Origin: Halomonas elongata DSM 2581
GTDB taxonomy: Bacteria; Pseudomonadota; Gammaproteobacteria; Pseudomonadales; Halomonadaceae
NCBI RefSeq assembly: GCF_000196875.2
Contig: NC_014532.2
Span: 1,364,001 to 1,428,000, forward strand
Length of the DNA stretch: 64,000 nucleotides
Reading direction: 5' to 3'
Of this stretch, positions 9,841 to 18,026 are shown one piece after another. The notes below the pieces were generated by a model, which saw only the letters and a program-made list of their open reading frames with translations, ran no database searches and had not been told where the DNA came from. The first letter of the stretch is position 1; every line of letters begins with the position of its first letter. The translations under genes and the position numbers were made by a program.

Positions 9841-11100
9841 ATGCACCCGAAGAGATTGCCATCCATGAAAGTGTCGTGCTCGTTTTCCTTTCGCCGGCTG
9901 ATGCCGGCCCTGCTGGTATGCTGGTCCCTGGTCGCCGCGCCGACACAGGCTCAGGAGGCTTCGCCGTCTCCTCAGCCGCAGCCGCAGGCACAGCCCCAGC
10001 CCCAGACCATGATTCCGGCGCCGCCGCGCCTGGCCGCCACCTCCTGGATTCTGATGGATGCCGGCAGCGGGCGCGTGATCGCCCAGCACAACCCCGACGA
10101 GCGATTGCCGCCGGCGAGCCTGACCAAGCTGATGACCGCCTACCTGGTGGAGCGTGAGCTCAACAAGGGCAATATCTCCCCTGACGATCTGGTTCCGGTC
10201 AGTGAAAAGGCCTGGCGTACCGGCGGCTCGAAGATGTTCATCGAGGTCGGTGACCGGGTGCCGGTCAGCGAGCTGTTGCACGGTATCATCATCGTCTCCG
10301 GCAACGACGCCAGCGTGGCCATGGCCGAGTACCTGGCGGGCGGCACCGAGCCTTTCGCCGATATCATGAACCAGCATGCGGCACGGCTGGGCATGGAAAA
10401 CACCCACTTCGTCAACCCGACCGGCCTGCCGCACGACAACCATTATTCCTCCGCCCGGGATCTGGCGTTGCTGTCGCGTCATATCATCAACGACTATCCC
10501 AAGCACTACAGCATGTATCGCCAGAAGCACTTTACCTATGGCGGTATCGACCAGCCCAACCGCAACAGCCTGCTGTGGCGCGACAGCAGCGTGGACGGCC
10601 TGAAGACCGGCTGGACCGAGGCGGCAGGATATTGCCTGGTGTCGTCGGCCAAGCGCGAGGATATGCGCCTGATCTCGGTGGTCATGGGTACCGACTCGGC
10701 AGAGGCGCGGGTCCAGGAAAGCCAGAAGCTGCTGAGCTATGGCTTCCGCTACTTCGAGACCCTGAGGCTCTATGACAAGGGCGCAGTGCTCAATACCTCC
10801 CGGGTGTGGGGCGGTGACAAGAACGAGCTGAAGATCGGTGTCGACGAGAATGTCTTCATGACGGTTCCCCGGGACCGCAACGAGGAACTCACCGCCAAGC
10901 TCGATATCCGCCAGGACCTGACCGCGCCGATCGCCGCCGGCGATACCGTGGGTACCATGGAGGTGCGCCTGGGCGACGAGGTCGTCGGCAAGCGCGATCT
11001 GCTGGCACTGGAAGATGTCGAGGAGGGCGGTTTCTTCAAGCGTCTCATCGACAAGATCCATCGCTTCTTCTCCAACCTGGTGGGCGGCCTCTTCGACTGA
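9841..11100 (+). CDS. dacA: D-alanyl-D-alanine carboxypeptidase, PBP5/6 type (DacA/DacC)
   Basis: Removes the terminal D-Ala from pentapeptides, limiting cross-linking. The signal peptide ends at PTQA-QEA, followed by an unusual Pro/Gln-rich linker of about 17 residues. Active-site motifs are SLTK (PPASLTKLMTAYL), SGN (IIIVSGNDASVAMAEYL) and KTG (DGLKTGWTEAAGYCL). A C-terminal beta domain and an amphipathic tail (FFKRLIDKIHRFFSNLVGGL) fit inner-membrane anchoring. The start is uncertain: GTG 9838, ATG 9841 and ATG 9865 are all in frame; none has a strong ribosome-binding site. Confidence 0.94.
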   Translation: MHPKRLPSMKVSCSFSFRRLMPALLVCWSLVAAPTQAQEASPSPQPQPQAQPQPQTMIPAPPRLAATSWILMDAGSGRVIAQHNPDERLPPASLTKLMTAYLVERELNKGNISPDDLVPVSEKAWRTGGSKMFIEVGDRVPVSELLHGIIIVSGNDASVAMAEYLAGGTEPFADIMNQHAARLGMENTHFVNPTGLPHDNHYSSARDLALLSRHIINDYPKHYSMYRQKHFTYGGIDQPNRNSLLWRDSSVDGLKTGWTEAAGYCLVSSAKREDMRLISVVMGTDSAEARVQESQKLLSYGFRYFETLRLYDKGAVLNTSRVWGGDKNELKIGVDENVFMTVPRDRNEELTAKLDIRQDLTAPIAAGDTVGTMEVRLGDEVVGKRDLLALEDVEEGGFFKRLIDKIHRFFSNLVGGLFD

Positions 11101-11127
11101 GGAAGGCTGGGAACCCGAATGGTCATG

Positions 11128-11157
11128 CCGCGCCCCACTCTTGGTGGTGGGGCGCGG
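11128..11157 (+). terminator. Hairpin after dacA
   Basis: Perfect 11-bp stem CCGCGCCCCAC / GTGGGGCGCGG with an 8-base loop, 27 bp past the dacA stop. Only GTT follows, so it is a weak intrinsic terminator or a processing stem. It separates the wall genes from ybeD-lipB. Confidence 0.6.
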
Positions 11158-11198
11158 GTTGCGTAGAATGTCGGTAGATACTTTCACCAAGGTGTGGG

Positions 11199-11513
11199 AT
11201 GAACGACAAGAGCGTGCGCGATTTGCGCCAACCGAGTGCTGCCAGCCCGAGAGGCGAGCCGCCGAAGATCACTTTCCCCTGCGATTATCCGGTCAAGGTG
11301 GTGGGCGATGCCGACGAGGAATTCGTCGCCGTGGTCTGCCAGACGGTCACACGCCACGACCCGACGTTCGACCCGAAGAACATCCAGGTGGTGGATAGCC
11401 GTAACGGACGTTTCCAGTCGGTGCGGCTGACGATGCGGGCCACCAGTGAGGCGCAGCTCCAGGCGCTGTTCAGCGAGCTCAAGTCCAGCGGGCTCGTGCA
11501 CATGGTGGTCTGA
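11199..11513 (+). CDS. ybeD: YbeD/DUF493 family protein
   Basis: Small ferredoxin-like regulatory-fold protein of 104 residues. Family features include the N-terminal [13 protein letters not shown] strand and the C-terminal [13 protein letters not shown]. coli YbeD sits in the same place upstream of lipB, and a role tied to lipoate metabolism has been suggested but is not established. The start follows a purine-rich AAGGTGTGGG. lipB starts 2 bp after the stop. Confidence 0.9.
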   Translation: MNDKSVRDLRQPSAASPRGEPPKITFPCDYPVKVVGDADEEFVAVVCQTVTRHDPTFDPKNIQVVDSRNGRFQSVRLTMRATSEAQLQALFSELKSSGLVHMVV

Positions 11514-11515
11514 GC

Positions 11516-12148
11516 GTGGAGGCCATTCAGGTGCATCGCCTGGGGCGTCGGCCCTACGAGCCGGTCTGGCGGGCGATGCGAGACCTCACCGACCAGCGTG
11601 ATGCCTCGACGTCGGATCAGCTCTGGCTGGTCGAGCACGACCCGGTGTTCACCCAGGGTCGGGCCGGCAAGCCGGAGCATGTGTTGATGCCCGGCGATAT
11701 TCCGGTGGTCGAGACCGACCGTGGCGGCCAGGTGACCTATCATGGCCCTGGTCAGGTCGTGGCCTATCCGCTGCTGGATGTGCGCCGTGCCGGCCTCGGT
11801 GTGCGTGAACTGGTCAATCGCCTGGAGCGAGCGGTCATCGCGTTGCTCGCTGAGCTGGGCGTGGAGGCGCATGCCAGGCCCGATGCGCCCGGTGTCTACG
11901 TGGGCGAGGCCAAGATCGCCTCATTGGGGCTGCGCATTCGCCGCGGCGCCAGTTTCCATGGCGTGGCGCTCAATGTCGACGGCGACCTCTCGCCCTTCGA
12001 GCGCATCAATCCCTGCGGCTATGCCGGCATGGCGATGACGCGCGTGTCGGACCTGGTGGCGGAAGCGCCGGACGTGCCGACGGTGGCGACACGGCTGGCC
12101 CATTGCCTGGCCCGGGAGCTCGACCGCGAATTGCTGTTCGTCGACTGA
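11516..12148 (+). CDS. lipB: Octanoyl-[acyl-carrier-protein]:protein octanoyltransferase LipB
   Basis: Transfers octanoate from acyl-ACP to lipoyl domains, the first step of lipoate assembly. The family motif [11 protein letters not shown] is present, with the catalytic Lys in [12 protein letters not shown] and the catalytic Cys in [12 protein letters not shown]. It uses a GTG start 2 bp after ybeD. Length 210 is typical. The partner lipA lies just downstream in convergent orientation. Confidence 0.96.
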   Translation: MEAIQVHRLGRRPYEPVWRAMRDLTDQRDASTSDQLWLVEHDPVFTQGRAGKPEHVLMPGDIPVVETDRGGQVTYHGPGQVVAYPLLDVRRAGLGVRELVNRLERAVIALLAELGVEAHARPDAPGVYVGEAKIASLGLRIRRGASFHGVALNVDGDLSPFERINPCGYAGMAMTRVSDLVAEAPDVPTVATRLAHCLARELDRELLFVD

Positions 12149-12195
12149 GCCGGAAAGGTGGTGCAGCGAGAAGCTGGAATAGCTAGGCCAGATAC

Positions 12196-12224
12196 GACGC
12201 CGGCCCCGATGAGGGGCCGGCGTC
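12196..12224. terminator. Bidirectional terminator between lipB and lipA
   Basis: Perfect 12-bp stem GACGCCGGCCCC / GGGGCCGGCGTC with loop GATGA, followed by TTTCGT on the plus strand. It sits between the convergent lipB and lipA stops. Confidence 0.85.
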
Positions 12225-12243
12225 TTTCGTCATGCGGCGTGAT

Positions 12244-13302
12244 TCAGCCGACGTTCAGGGCGGGAATCAGGTTCGGGTCCGTCTCCTGCTCCGCCTGGCC
12301 CGGTACCTTGCCCGGCGAGGCCAGTTCCAGTCCCAGGTTGTTGTTCTCGAAGACCCGGTCGGCGCGATAGCTCGAGCGTACCAGCGGGCCGGAGGGAACC
12401 TCCATGAAGCCCTTCTCGAGTCCCAGCTGGCGATAGCGCTCGAACTCCTCGGGCGTCACCCAGCGTTCCACCGGCAGGTGGTTGCGGGTGGGGCGCAGAT
12501 ACTGTCCCAGGGTGACGATGTCGACGCCGATGGCGCGGAGATCGTCGAAGGTCTGGAGGATTTCTTCCTCGGTCTCGCCGAGACCGAGCATCAGGCTGGT
12601 CTTGGTGATCACCTCGGGACGATGGCGCTTGGCGTGGGCCAGTACGTCCAGGGTCTTGCGATAGCCGGCCCGGGGATCGCGGACCCGTTGCGTCAGGCGT
12701 TCCACGGTCTCGACATTCTGGGCGAAGACTTCGAGGCCGGAGTCGACGACCCGTTCGATGGCGCTGGGCTCGGCGTCGAAGTCGGGCGTCAGTGCCTCGA
12801 CGGCGACCTCGGGAGTGCGGGCCTTGATGGCGCGGATGCAGTCAGCGTAATGGGTCGCGCCGCCATCCGGCAGGTCGTCACGGTCCACCGAGGTCAGCAC
12901 GACGTAACGCAGGCCCATCAGCTCGACGGACTCGGCGGTGTTCGCGGGTTCCTCGGTATCCAGCCAACCCTTGGGGTTGCCGGTATCCACGGCGCAGAAG
13001 CGGCAGGCGCGGGTGCATACCGAGCCCATCAGCATGATGGTGGCCGTGCCGTTGCTCCAGCACTCGCCCATGTTGGGGCAATGGGATTCGGCGCAGACGG
13101 TGCTGAGCCGGTGTTCGTTGACGTTGCGCTTCACGGCGTCGAAGCGTTCGCCACCGGGAATCTGAGCGCGGAGCCATTTCGGCTTGCGGCCGAGGGAGGG
13201 GTTGTCCTCCTGCTGGCTGCGCTGTTTCATGCCGTCCTTGATCGCGGTCGCACCGTGTTCGTTGCGGTACTTCTCTCCGCTGGACACCTGCTTGTTACTC
13301 AT
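12244..13302 (-). CDS. lipA: Lipoyl synthase LipA
   Basis: Radical-SAM enzyme that inserts two sulfurs into octanoyl-lipoyl domains. The auxiliary cluster Cys residues are in [14 protein letters not shown], the SAM cluster is [10 protein letters not shown], and family blocks [16 protein letters not shown] and [11 protein letters not shown] follow. I use ATG 13302; a TTG at 13311 lies closer to GGAGAGG and would add three residues. The N-terminal 35 residues are polar, as in other gammaproteobacterial LipA proteins. Confidence 0.96.
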   Translation of the reverse strand: MSNKQVSSGEKYRNEHGATAIKDGMKQRSQQEDNPSLGRKPKWLRAQIPGGERFDAVKRNVNEHRLSTVCAESHCPNMGECWSNGTATIMLMGSVCTRACRFCAVDTGNPKGWLDTEEPANTAESVELMGLRYVVLTSVDRDDLPDGGATHYADCIRAIKARTPEVAVEALTPDFDAEPSAIERVVDSGLEVFAQNVETVERLTQRVRDPRAGYRKTLDVLAHAKRHRPEVITKTSLMLGLGETEEEILQTFDDLRAIGVDIVTLGQYLRPTRNHLPVERWVTPEEFERYRQLGLEKGFMEVPSGPLVRSSYRADRVFENNNLGLELASPGKVPGQAEQETDPNLIPALNVG

Positions 13303-13455
13303 GATCTGCAAGCCTCTCCATTCGGCGGCTGTGCGTCACGCCCATGCGGTCGTGGGGTGTCCGCGCAAGCGAAGCGGGACGGCCGGCGTCGGGCATGGCG
13401 TGTCTGGATGCTGGTCGCTAACTTACCATATTCGCCACTCATCTGGACAGGTGGG

Positions 13456-14445
13456 TCACGGTCGTGCGGTGTCGGGCAGGCAGGCCACGCCGTGACTGGG
13501 CAGGGGCGAGGGCTCGGCGGCGAAGTGTTCATGCAGTTCGTCGAGGTGATCGCGCACGAAACGCAGGAAAAGTTCGGTGACCGGCGTGGGAAAACGCTCG
13601 CGATGATAGACGGTGCACCATGAGTGGCGCAGCGGGAAGCCTGGCAGGGGCAGGTGTTCGAGCAGGCCGGCCTCGAGCTCCAGGCGTACCGCCAGGCGCG
13701 GCAGCACGGCGACGCCGAGTTGCGCCATGACGCCTTGCTTGACGGCTTCGTTGGTGCCCATCTCGATGATATGGGCCAGTTCGACGTCCTCGGCCTCGGC
13801 ATGCTCCTCCAGCGCGCCGCGCACGCCGGAACCGGGTTCACGCATCAGTAGATAGTGGCGCGCCAGATCCTCGAGACTCGGCCGTTCCATCTCCAGCAAT
13901 GGATGGCCGGGCCAGACCACGGGAATCATTTCGTTGTCGAGGATCGGCATGAATACCAGATCGTCGTCCTCGGGCACCCGGGCCATGATGACCAGGTCGT
14001 CGCGTTGCTCGGCCAGTCGCGTCAGGGCCTGGGCACGATTGCAGACCCGCAGGCGGATCTGGACATTGGGATAGTGGGCCCGAAAGCGCGCCAGCAGGTG
14101 AGGCACCACGTACTGCGCCGTCGAGACGGCGGCCAGGTTGAGCTCTCCGCTGATGGTGCCGGCCAGGTCGGAGAGGCTCATCTGCAGCCGCGAGACCTGC
14201 TCGAAGATGCTGTGTGCCGAGCTGGCCAGGGCATCGGCGGCCGGCAGGACGTGGAGGGTGCGGCCGGCGTACTTGAACAACGGTTGGCCAAGCGCCTGTT
14301 CGAGCTGGCGAATCTGGGCGCTGACCGCTGGCTGGGTCAGTCCCAGGGCTTCCGCTGCCCGGGAGTAGGATTGTCGCTCGTAGACGGTACGGAACACCTG
14401 GAGCTGGCGAAAGGTGAGGCGGTTGAGCAGCTTGGGGGTGGTCAT
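13456..14445 (-). CDS. LysR-family transcriptional regulator
   Basis: About 329 residues. The N-terminal winged helix-turn-helix is clear: LTFRQLQVFRTVYERQSYSR, then AAEALGLTQPAVSAQIRQLE. A substrate-binding domain follows from about residue 90. Its overall look recalls CbbR-type regulators, but the effector is unknown. It is divergent from the biotin-carboxylase-like gene with a 94-bp gap, so that gene is the most likely target. ATG 14445 is preferred for a GGACGG upstream; ATG 14457 is also in frame. Confidence 0.88.
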   Translation of the reverse strand: MTTPKLLNRLTFRQLQVFRTVYERQSYSRAAEALGLTQPAVSAQIRQLEQALGQPLFKYAGRTLHVLPAADALASSAHSIFEQVSRLQMSLSDLAGTISGELNLAAVSTAQYVVPHLLARFRAHYPNVQIRLRVCNRAQALTRLAEQRDDLVIMARVPEDDDLVFMPILDNEMIPVVWPGHPLLEMERPSLEDLARHYLLMREPGSGVRGALEEHAEAEDVELAHIIEMGTNEAVKQGVMAQLGVAVLPRLAVRLELEAGLLEHLPLPGFPLRHSWCTVYHRERFPTPVTELFLRFVRDHLDELHEHFAAEPSPLPSHGVACLPDTARP

Positions 14446-14539
14446 GGGGCCGTCCATCGAGCCGGGACGCGGTGGCGTCCAGTCTGTCTGGCCATCATGC
14501 TAGCATCGAGGCCCGATATACGGCTATCCAGGAGCGTCC

Positions 14540-15439
14540 ATGCCCATGCGCCTCTCTCCGTTTTCCCGCCCTCTGGTGGCGGGGCACGGCGTCGCTGCGT
14601 CGCGAATACGCCAAGCCTGCATCGAGCTGGGCCTGCAGCCCGTGGCGGCACTCGGCGGTGAAGCCTCGCTGATCGATGAAGCGCGAGCGGCGGGATGCGA
14701 TGCCCTGCATCCCGGTGAGGGCGATGCCGTCCGGCAGGCGGCGCTCGCCGAACGATGCCGGCACCTGGGATTGCGTTTTCTGGGCGCAGAAACCGCGTTG
14801 CTGGAAGCCATGGCGAATGATCGGACCATGCGTCAGTCGATGCGCGAGGCCGGTCTGCCCCTGGCGACGCCGGACTCGGATGGCGAGATCGTCGCGATGT
14901 CCCTGTTGGCCGATCGCTTCGGGCGGGTCCTCTACCTGTCGCCTCGTCAGTGCCGGGGCGACGCCGCCGGGGCCCCACTGAACGGACTGACGGTGGAGCG
15001 TTACCGCTATCTCGGCGAACTGGCGGCGCGTGGCGTGGCCCGCCTCGGGGTGGTCGGGCTGGTCGAGATGCGCTTTTGCGTGGCGGGGAATCGACTCGGT
15101 TTCGTGGACATGCGCCCCGGCCCGACCGGCGACGAAGCCCTGGATGAGGCCCTGGTGGGGCTGGATCCGCTGGTCAAGCAGCTTCGCGTGCTGGCCGGGG
15201 AGCCGCTGCGCGAGCGGCAGTCGCGGGTGTCGCTCAATGGGCAGGCGCGTCTGTGGCGACTCGAGCCGCCGTCGGATGGCGTGTTCACCGGTGGCCCCGG
15301 GGTGCGACTCGACCGTTGCGAGCAGGGTGGCCAAGCGCGGTTGCTGGTCTGGGGGCGACGCCCGGAAGAGGTTGAGCGGCGTGCCTGGCGAGTCTTTGCC
15401 GAATGGTGGGGGGACGAGGAGGCCAGCCGACGCTTGTGA
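14540..15439 (+). CDS. Biotin-carboxylase-like protein lacking the ATP-grasp lid (probable pseudoenzyme)
   Basis: A 299-residue protein that aligns by eye with biotin carboxylase (about 450 residues). The N-terminal domain is recognisable in IRQACIELGLQPVAAL, CDALHPGEG, LGLRFLGAETALLEAMANDR and MREAGLPLATP. It then jumps to the region equivalent to [20 protein letters not shown] in AccC (here IVAMSLLADRFGRVLYLSPR). The ATP-grasp B domain with its Gly-rich lid is absent. The metal and substrate motif FIEMNTRIQVEH has become FVDMRPGPTGDEA, while the following block LDPLVKQLRVLAGEPLRE keeps its family form. Catalysis is therefore unlikely. Divergent from a LysR gene and just upstream of a DUF3141 gene. 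The relationship is my alignment from memory. Confidence 0.65.
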   Translation: MPMRLSPFSRPLVAGHGVAASRIRQACIELGLQPVAALGGEASLIDEARAAGCDALHPGEGDAVRQAALAERCRHLGLRFLGAETALLEAMANDRTMRQSMREAGLPLATPDSDGEIVAMSLLADRFGRVLYLSPRQCRGDAAGAPLNGLTVERYRYLGELAARGVARLGVVGLVEMRFCVAGNRLGFVDMRPGPTGDEALDEALVGLDPLVKQLRVLAGEPLRERQSRVSLNGQARLWRLEPPSDGVFTGGPGVRLDRCEQGGQARLLVWGRRPEEVERRAWRVFAEWWGDEEASRRL

Positions 15440-15485
15440 GCCGGTATGGCATCGCCATTTCCCTTGTGGCGCGGGATTCGCTATA

Positions 15486-15499
15486 TTGCATTGCAGCAA
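15486..15499 (+). promoter_or_regulatory. TGC-rich near-palindrome in the DUF3141 leader
   Basis: TTGCATTGCAGCAA, containing TTGC-A-GCAA, overlaps the end of an AT-rich TATATT at 15482-15487. The patch is notably AT-rich compared with its neighbours. TGC-rich repeats of this kind are reported as PhaR sites in PHA-granule genes of other proteobacteria. Assignment here is tentative. Confidence 0.35.
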
Positions 15500-15547
15500 T
15501 CGGGTTGCCTGCCGGTCCCGATCCGGCCCATGCCATGGAGCGCCGCG

Positions 15548-17791
15548 ATGTATGCCATGATGCCTCCCTTGCCCTCGGCGGCAATGTCCCTGTTGGATCC
15601 CTTCGGCTTCGGGCGTGCCGCCTGCGATTACTGGGGCGATGCCCTGGAGCGCGGGACACTTTATCTGGATGTCATGCGCCAGCGTGGCAATCAATATCTC
15701 GAGCATATCGAGAAGACCAAGCCCAATGTGCTCGGCTTCGAGGCCGAGGTGCTGCTCGATGGGCGTGATCTGCCGCGTCCCGTCAACTATGAGCTGCTGC
15801 GCATCCTGCCGCCGGAGGGCGTCGAGACCGACCCGAACAGTCGGCCCTTCGTGGTGATCGATCCGCGTGCCGGGCATGGCCCCGGGATCGGCGGTTTCAA
15901 ATCGGACAGCGAGGTGGGTGTGGCGCTGCGGGCCGGGCACCCATGCTACTTCATCGGGTTTCTGCCGTACCCCGTGCCGGGCCAGAAGGTCGAGGACGTG
16001 GTCGAGGCGGAGATCGCCTTTCTACGCCATGTCATCGCATGTCACCCCGAGGCATCCGAGAAACCCATGGTGGTGGGCAACTGCCAGGCCGGCTGGCAGA
16101 TCATGATGGCGGCGGCCCTGGAGCCTGACATCTTCGGACCCATCCTGATCGCCGGCGCACCCCTGTCGTACTGGGCCGGCGAGCGGGGACGAGCGCCGAT
16201 GCGCTATACCGGTGGGCTGGTCGGCGGCAGCTGGATCACCGCGCTGCTCGGCGATCTGGGCGCCGGGCTCTTCGACGGCGCCTGGCTGGTGCAGAATTTC
16301 GAGAGTCTCAATCCGGCCAATACCTGGTGGGACAAGCAGTACCGGCTCTATGCCAATATCGACAGCGAAGCCGGGCGCTATCTGGAGTTCGAGCGCTGGT
16401 GGGGCGGACACGTGGCGCTGGGGGCCGACGAGATCCAATACATCGTCGACAACCTCTTCATCGGCAACCGGCTGTCCACCGCCCAGCTGGTGACCTCGGA
16501 CGGGCGACGCATCGACCTGCGCAACCTGCGCTCGCCGGTGGTGGTGTTCTGCTCCCGGGGTGACGACATCACGCCGCCGCCCCAGGCACTGGGGTGGGTG
16601 CAGGATCTCTACGAGGACACCGAGGCCATCGTCGCCAACGAACAGACCATCGTCTATTGCGTGCACGACAGTACCGGCCATCTCGGTATCTTCGTCTCGG
16701 GCAGCGTGTCGCGTCGCGAGCATACTGAATTCACCGCCAACATGGACTATATCGATGTGTTGCCGCCGGGACTCTACGAAACCACGGTGACGCCGGCCGA
16801 GACGCATTCGGATGCCGAGCTGATCGAGCGGGACTACCTGCTCGAGTTCCAGCGCCGTGAGGTCGAGGATCTCGATCGAGAGGTCCAGCACCGGCCGGAC
16901 GATGAACGGCGCTTCGCCACGGTGGCGCGCTTGTCCGAGATCAACCTGGGACTCTATCGACTCTGCTGGCAGCCCTGGGTGCAGGCCCTGGCAACCCCGG
17001 AATCGGCGCGCTGGATGCGGCGCATGCATCCGAACCGCCTGGGCTATCGCCTGCTGTCGGATCGCAATCCGCTGATGGGGGCGGTACCGGTGCTGGCCGA
17101 CCGGGTGAGACGCGGCCGTCAGCCGGTCGACGACGACAATGTCTTTCGCGCCCTGGAAGGCGTGATGTCCACCAGCATTTCCCAGAGCCTGGAAGCCTGG
17201 CGGATCTATCGTAATGGCCTCATCGAGCAGGGATTCCTGACGTTCTACGGACAGCCCGTTCTGCAGGCGCTGGTGGGTCTGGGCGGTGACACCCAGGCGC
17301 TGCGTCGTCGGCCTGGCGACGAGCCCGAGCACCGGCGCTTCGTCGAGCAGCGGCGGCGGACCGCCCGCGACAGGATCGCCGAGGGAGGGGAGCATGAAGC
17401 GGTGATGCGTTCGGTGATCTATGTGCTTGGCGGTGCGCCGGCCAGCGACGAACGCAATTTCAAGCGGCTGCGTGCGTCACGGGCCGAGCTGGAGCCGGGT
17501 ATCCAGCTCGCCGATTTCAAGCATCTGGTGCGCGAGCAGTTCTTCATCCTCAAGCAGGATCGCGAGGCTGCCCTGGAGGCCATCCCGACGCTGCTGGCGG
17601 GGCAGAGCGCCAAGCAAATCGATGCCCACCTGGAGCATATCGACCATGTGCTGGCGGCCAGCGGAGAACTCTCCGAACGTGCCTCGGCACGCCTTGAGCG
17701 GGTGCGAGGCCTGTTCAATGCGGCCAAGCCGAAACGCGCCGCCGGTTCGCGGTCCCGGCGTTCCGGCCCGTCCACGGAGCGCGATGGCTGA
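15548..17791 (+). CDS. DUF3141 family protein, PHA-synthase-like alpha/beta hydrolase
   Basis: A 747-residue protein of the DUF3141 family, sometimes labelled 3-hydroxyalkanoate synthetase. The N-terminal half has the PhaC-like fold: a lipase-like box with Cys as nucleophile (VGNCQAGW), an Asp loop (FCSRGDDITPP) and a His (HDSTGHLGIF), so a Cys-Asp-His triad appears intact. The C-terminal 300 residues are helical and charged and have no assigned role. Whether it polymerises hydroxyacyl-CoA is not established. I chose ATG 15548 because GGAG lies 7 bp upstream; ATG at 15446 and 15530 are also in frame, but the first lies upstream of the promoter-like patch. Confidence 0.82.
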   Translation: MYAMMPPLPSAAMSLLDPFGFGRAACDYWGDALERGTLYLDVMRQRGNQYLEHIEKTKPNVLGFEAEVLLDGRDLPRPVNYELLRILPPEGVETDPNSRPFVVIDPRAGHGPGIGGFKSDSEVGVALRAGHPCYFIGFLPYPVPGQKVEDVVEAEIAFLRHVIACHPEASEKPMVVGNCQAGWQIMMAAALEPDIFGPILIAGAPLSYWAGERGRAPMRYTGGLVGGSWITALLGDLGAGLFDGAWLVQNFESLNPANTWWDKQYRLYANIDSEAGRYLEFERWWGGHVALGADEIQYIVDNLFIGNRLSTAQLVTSDGRRIDLRNLRSPVVVFCSRGDDITPPPQALGWVQDLYEDTEAIVANEQTIVYCVHDSTGHLGIFVSGSVSRREHTEFTANMDYIDVLPPGLYETTVTPAETHSDAELIERDYLLEFQRREVEDLDREVQHRPDDERRFATVARLSEINLGLYRLCWQPWVQALATPESARWMRRMHPNRLGYRLLSDRNPLMGAVPVLADRVRRGRQPVDDDNVFRALEGVMSTSISQSLEAWRIYRNGLIEQGFLTFYGQPVLQALVGLGGDTQALRRRPGDEPEHRRFVEQRRRTARDRIAEGGEHEAVMRSVIYVLGGAPASDERNFKRLRASRAELEPGIQLADFKHLVREQFFILKQDREAALEAIPTLLAGQSAKQIDAHLEHIDHVLAASGELSERASARLERVRGLFNAAKPKRAAGSRSRRSGPSTERDG

Positions 17792-17812
17792 CGATGCCGG
17801 AGTTTCTCCGAC

Positions 17813-17840
17813 CGCCCCCGCCGGCTTGCCGACGGGGGCG
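17813..17840 (+). terminator. Terminator after the DUF3141 gene
   Basis: Stem CGCCCCCG / CGGGGGCG with further pairing inside (CCGG..CCG), followed by TTTCGTT on the plus strand, 22 bp past the stop. Confidence 0.8.
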
Positions 17841-18026
17841 TTTCGTTGGTGACGAGGTCAGGCTTCGCTTGTGGTCTTCATCGTCCTCGGGCTAGGTTCA
17901 TAGGTCGCGACTGGCGTGAAGGCGAGCGCTGGGGTAGGGTAAGCGCATTTTTCACCGTCGAAGATGTGGCGGGTCGAAACCGTTCGGCGTCAGCCCCGGC
18001 TGGCGCCAAAAGCATTGTGGAGCACT

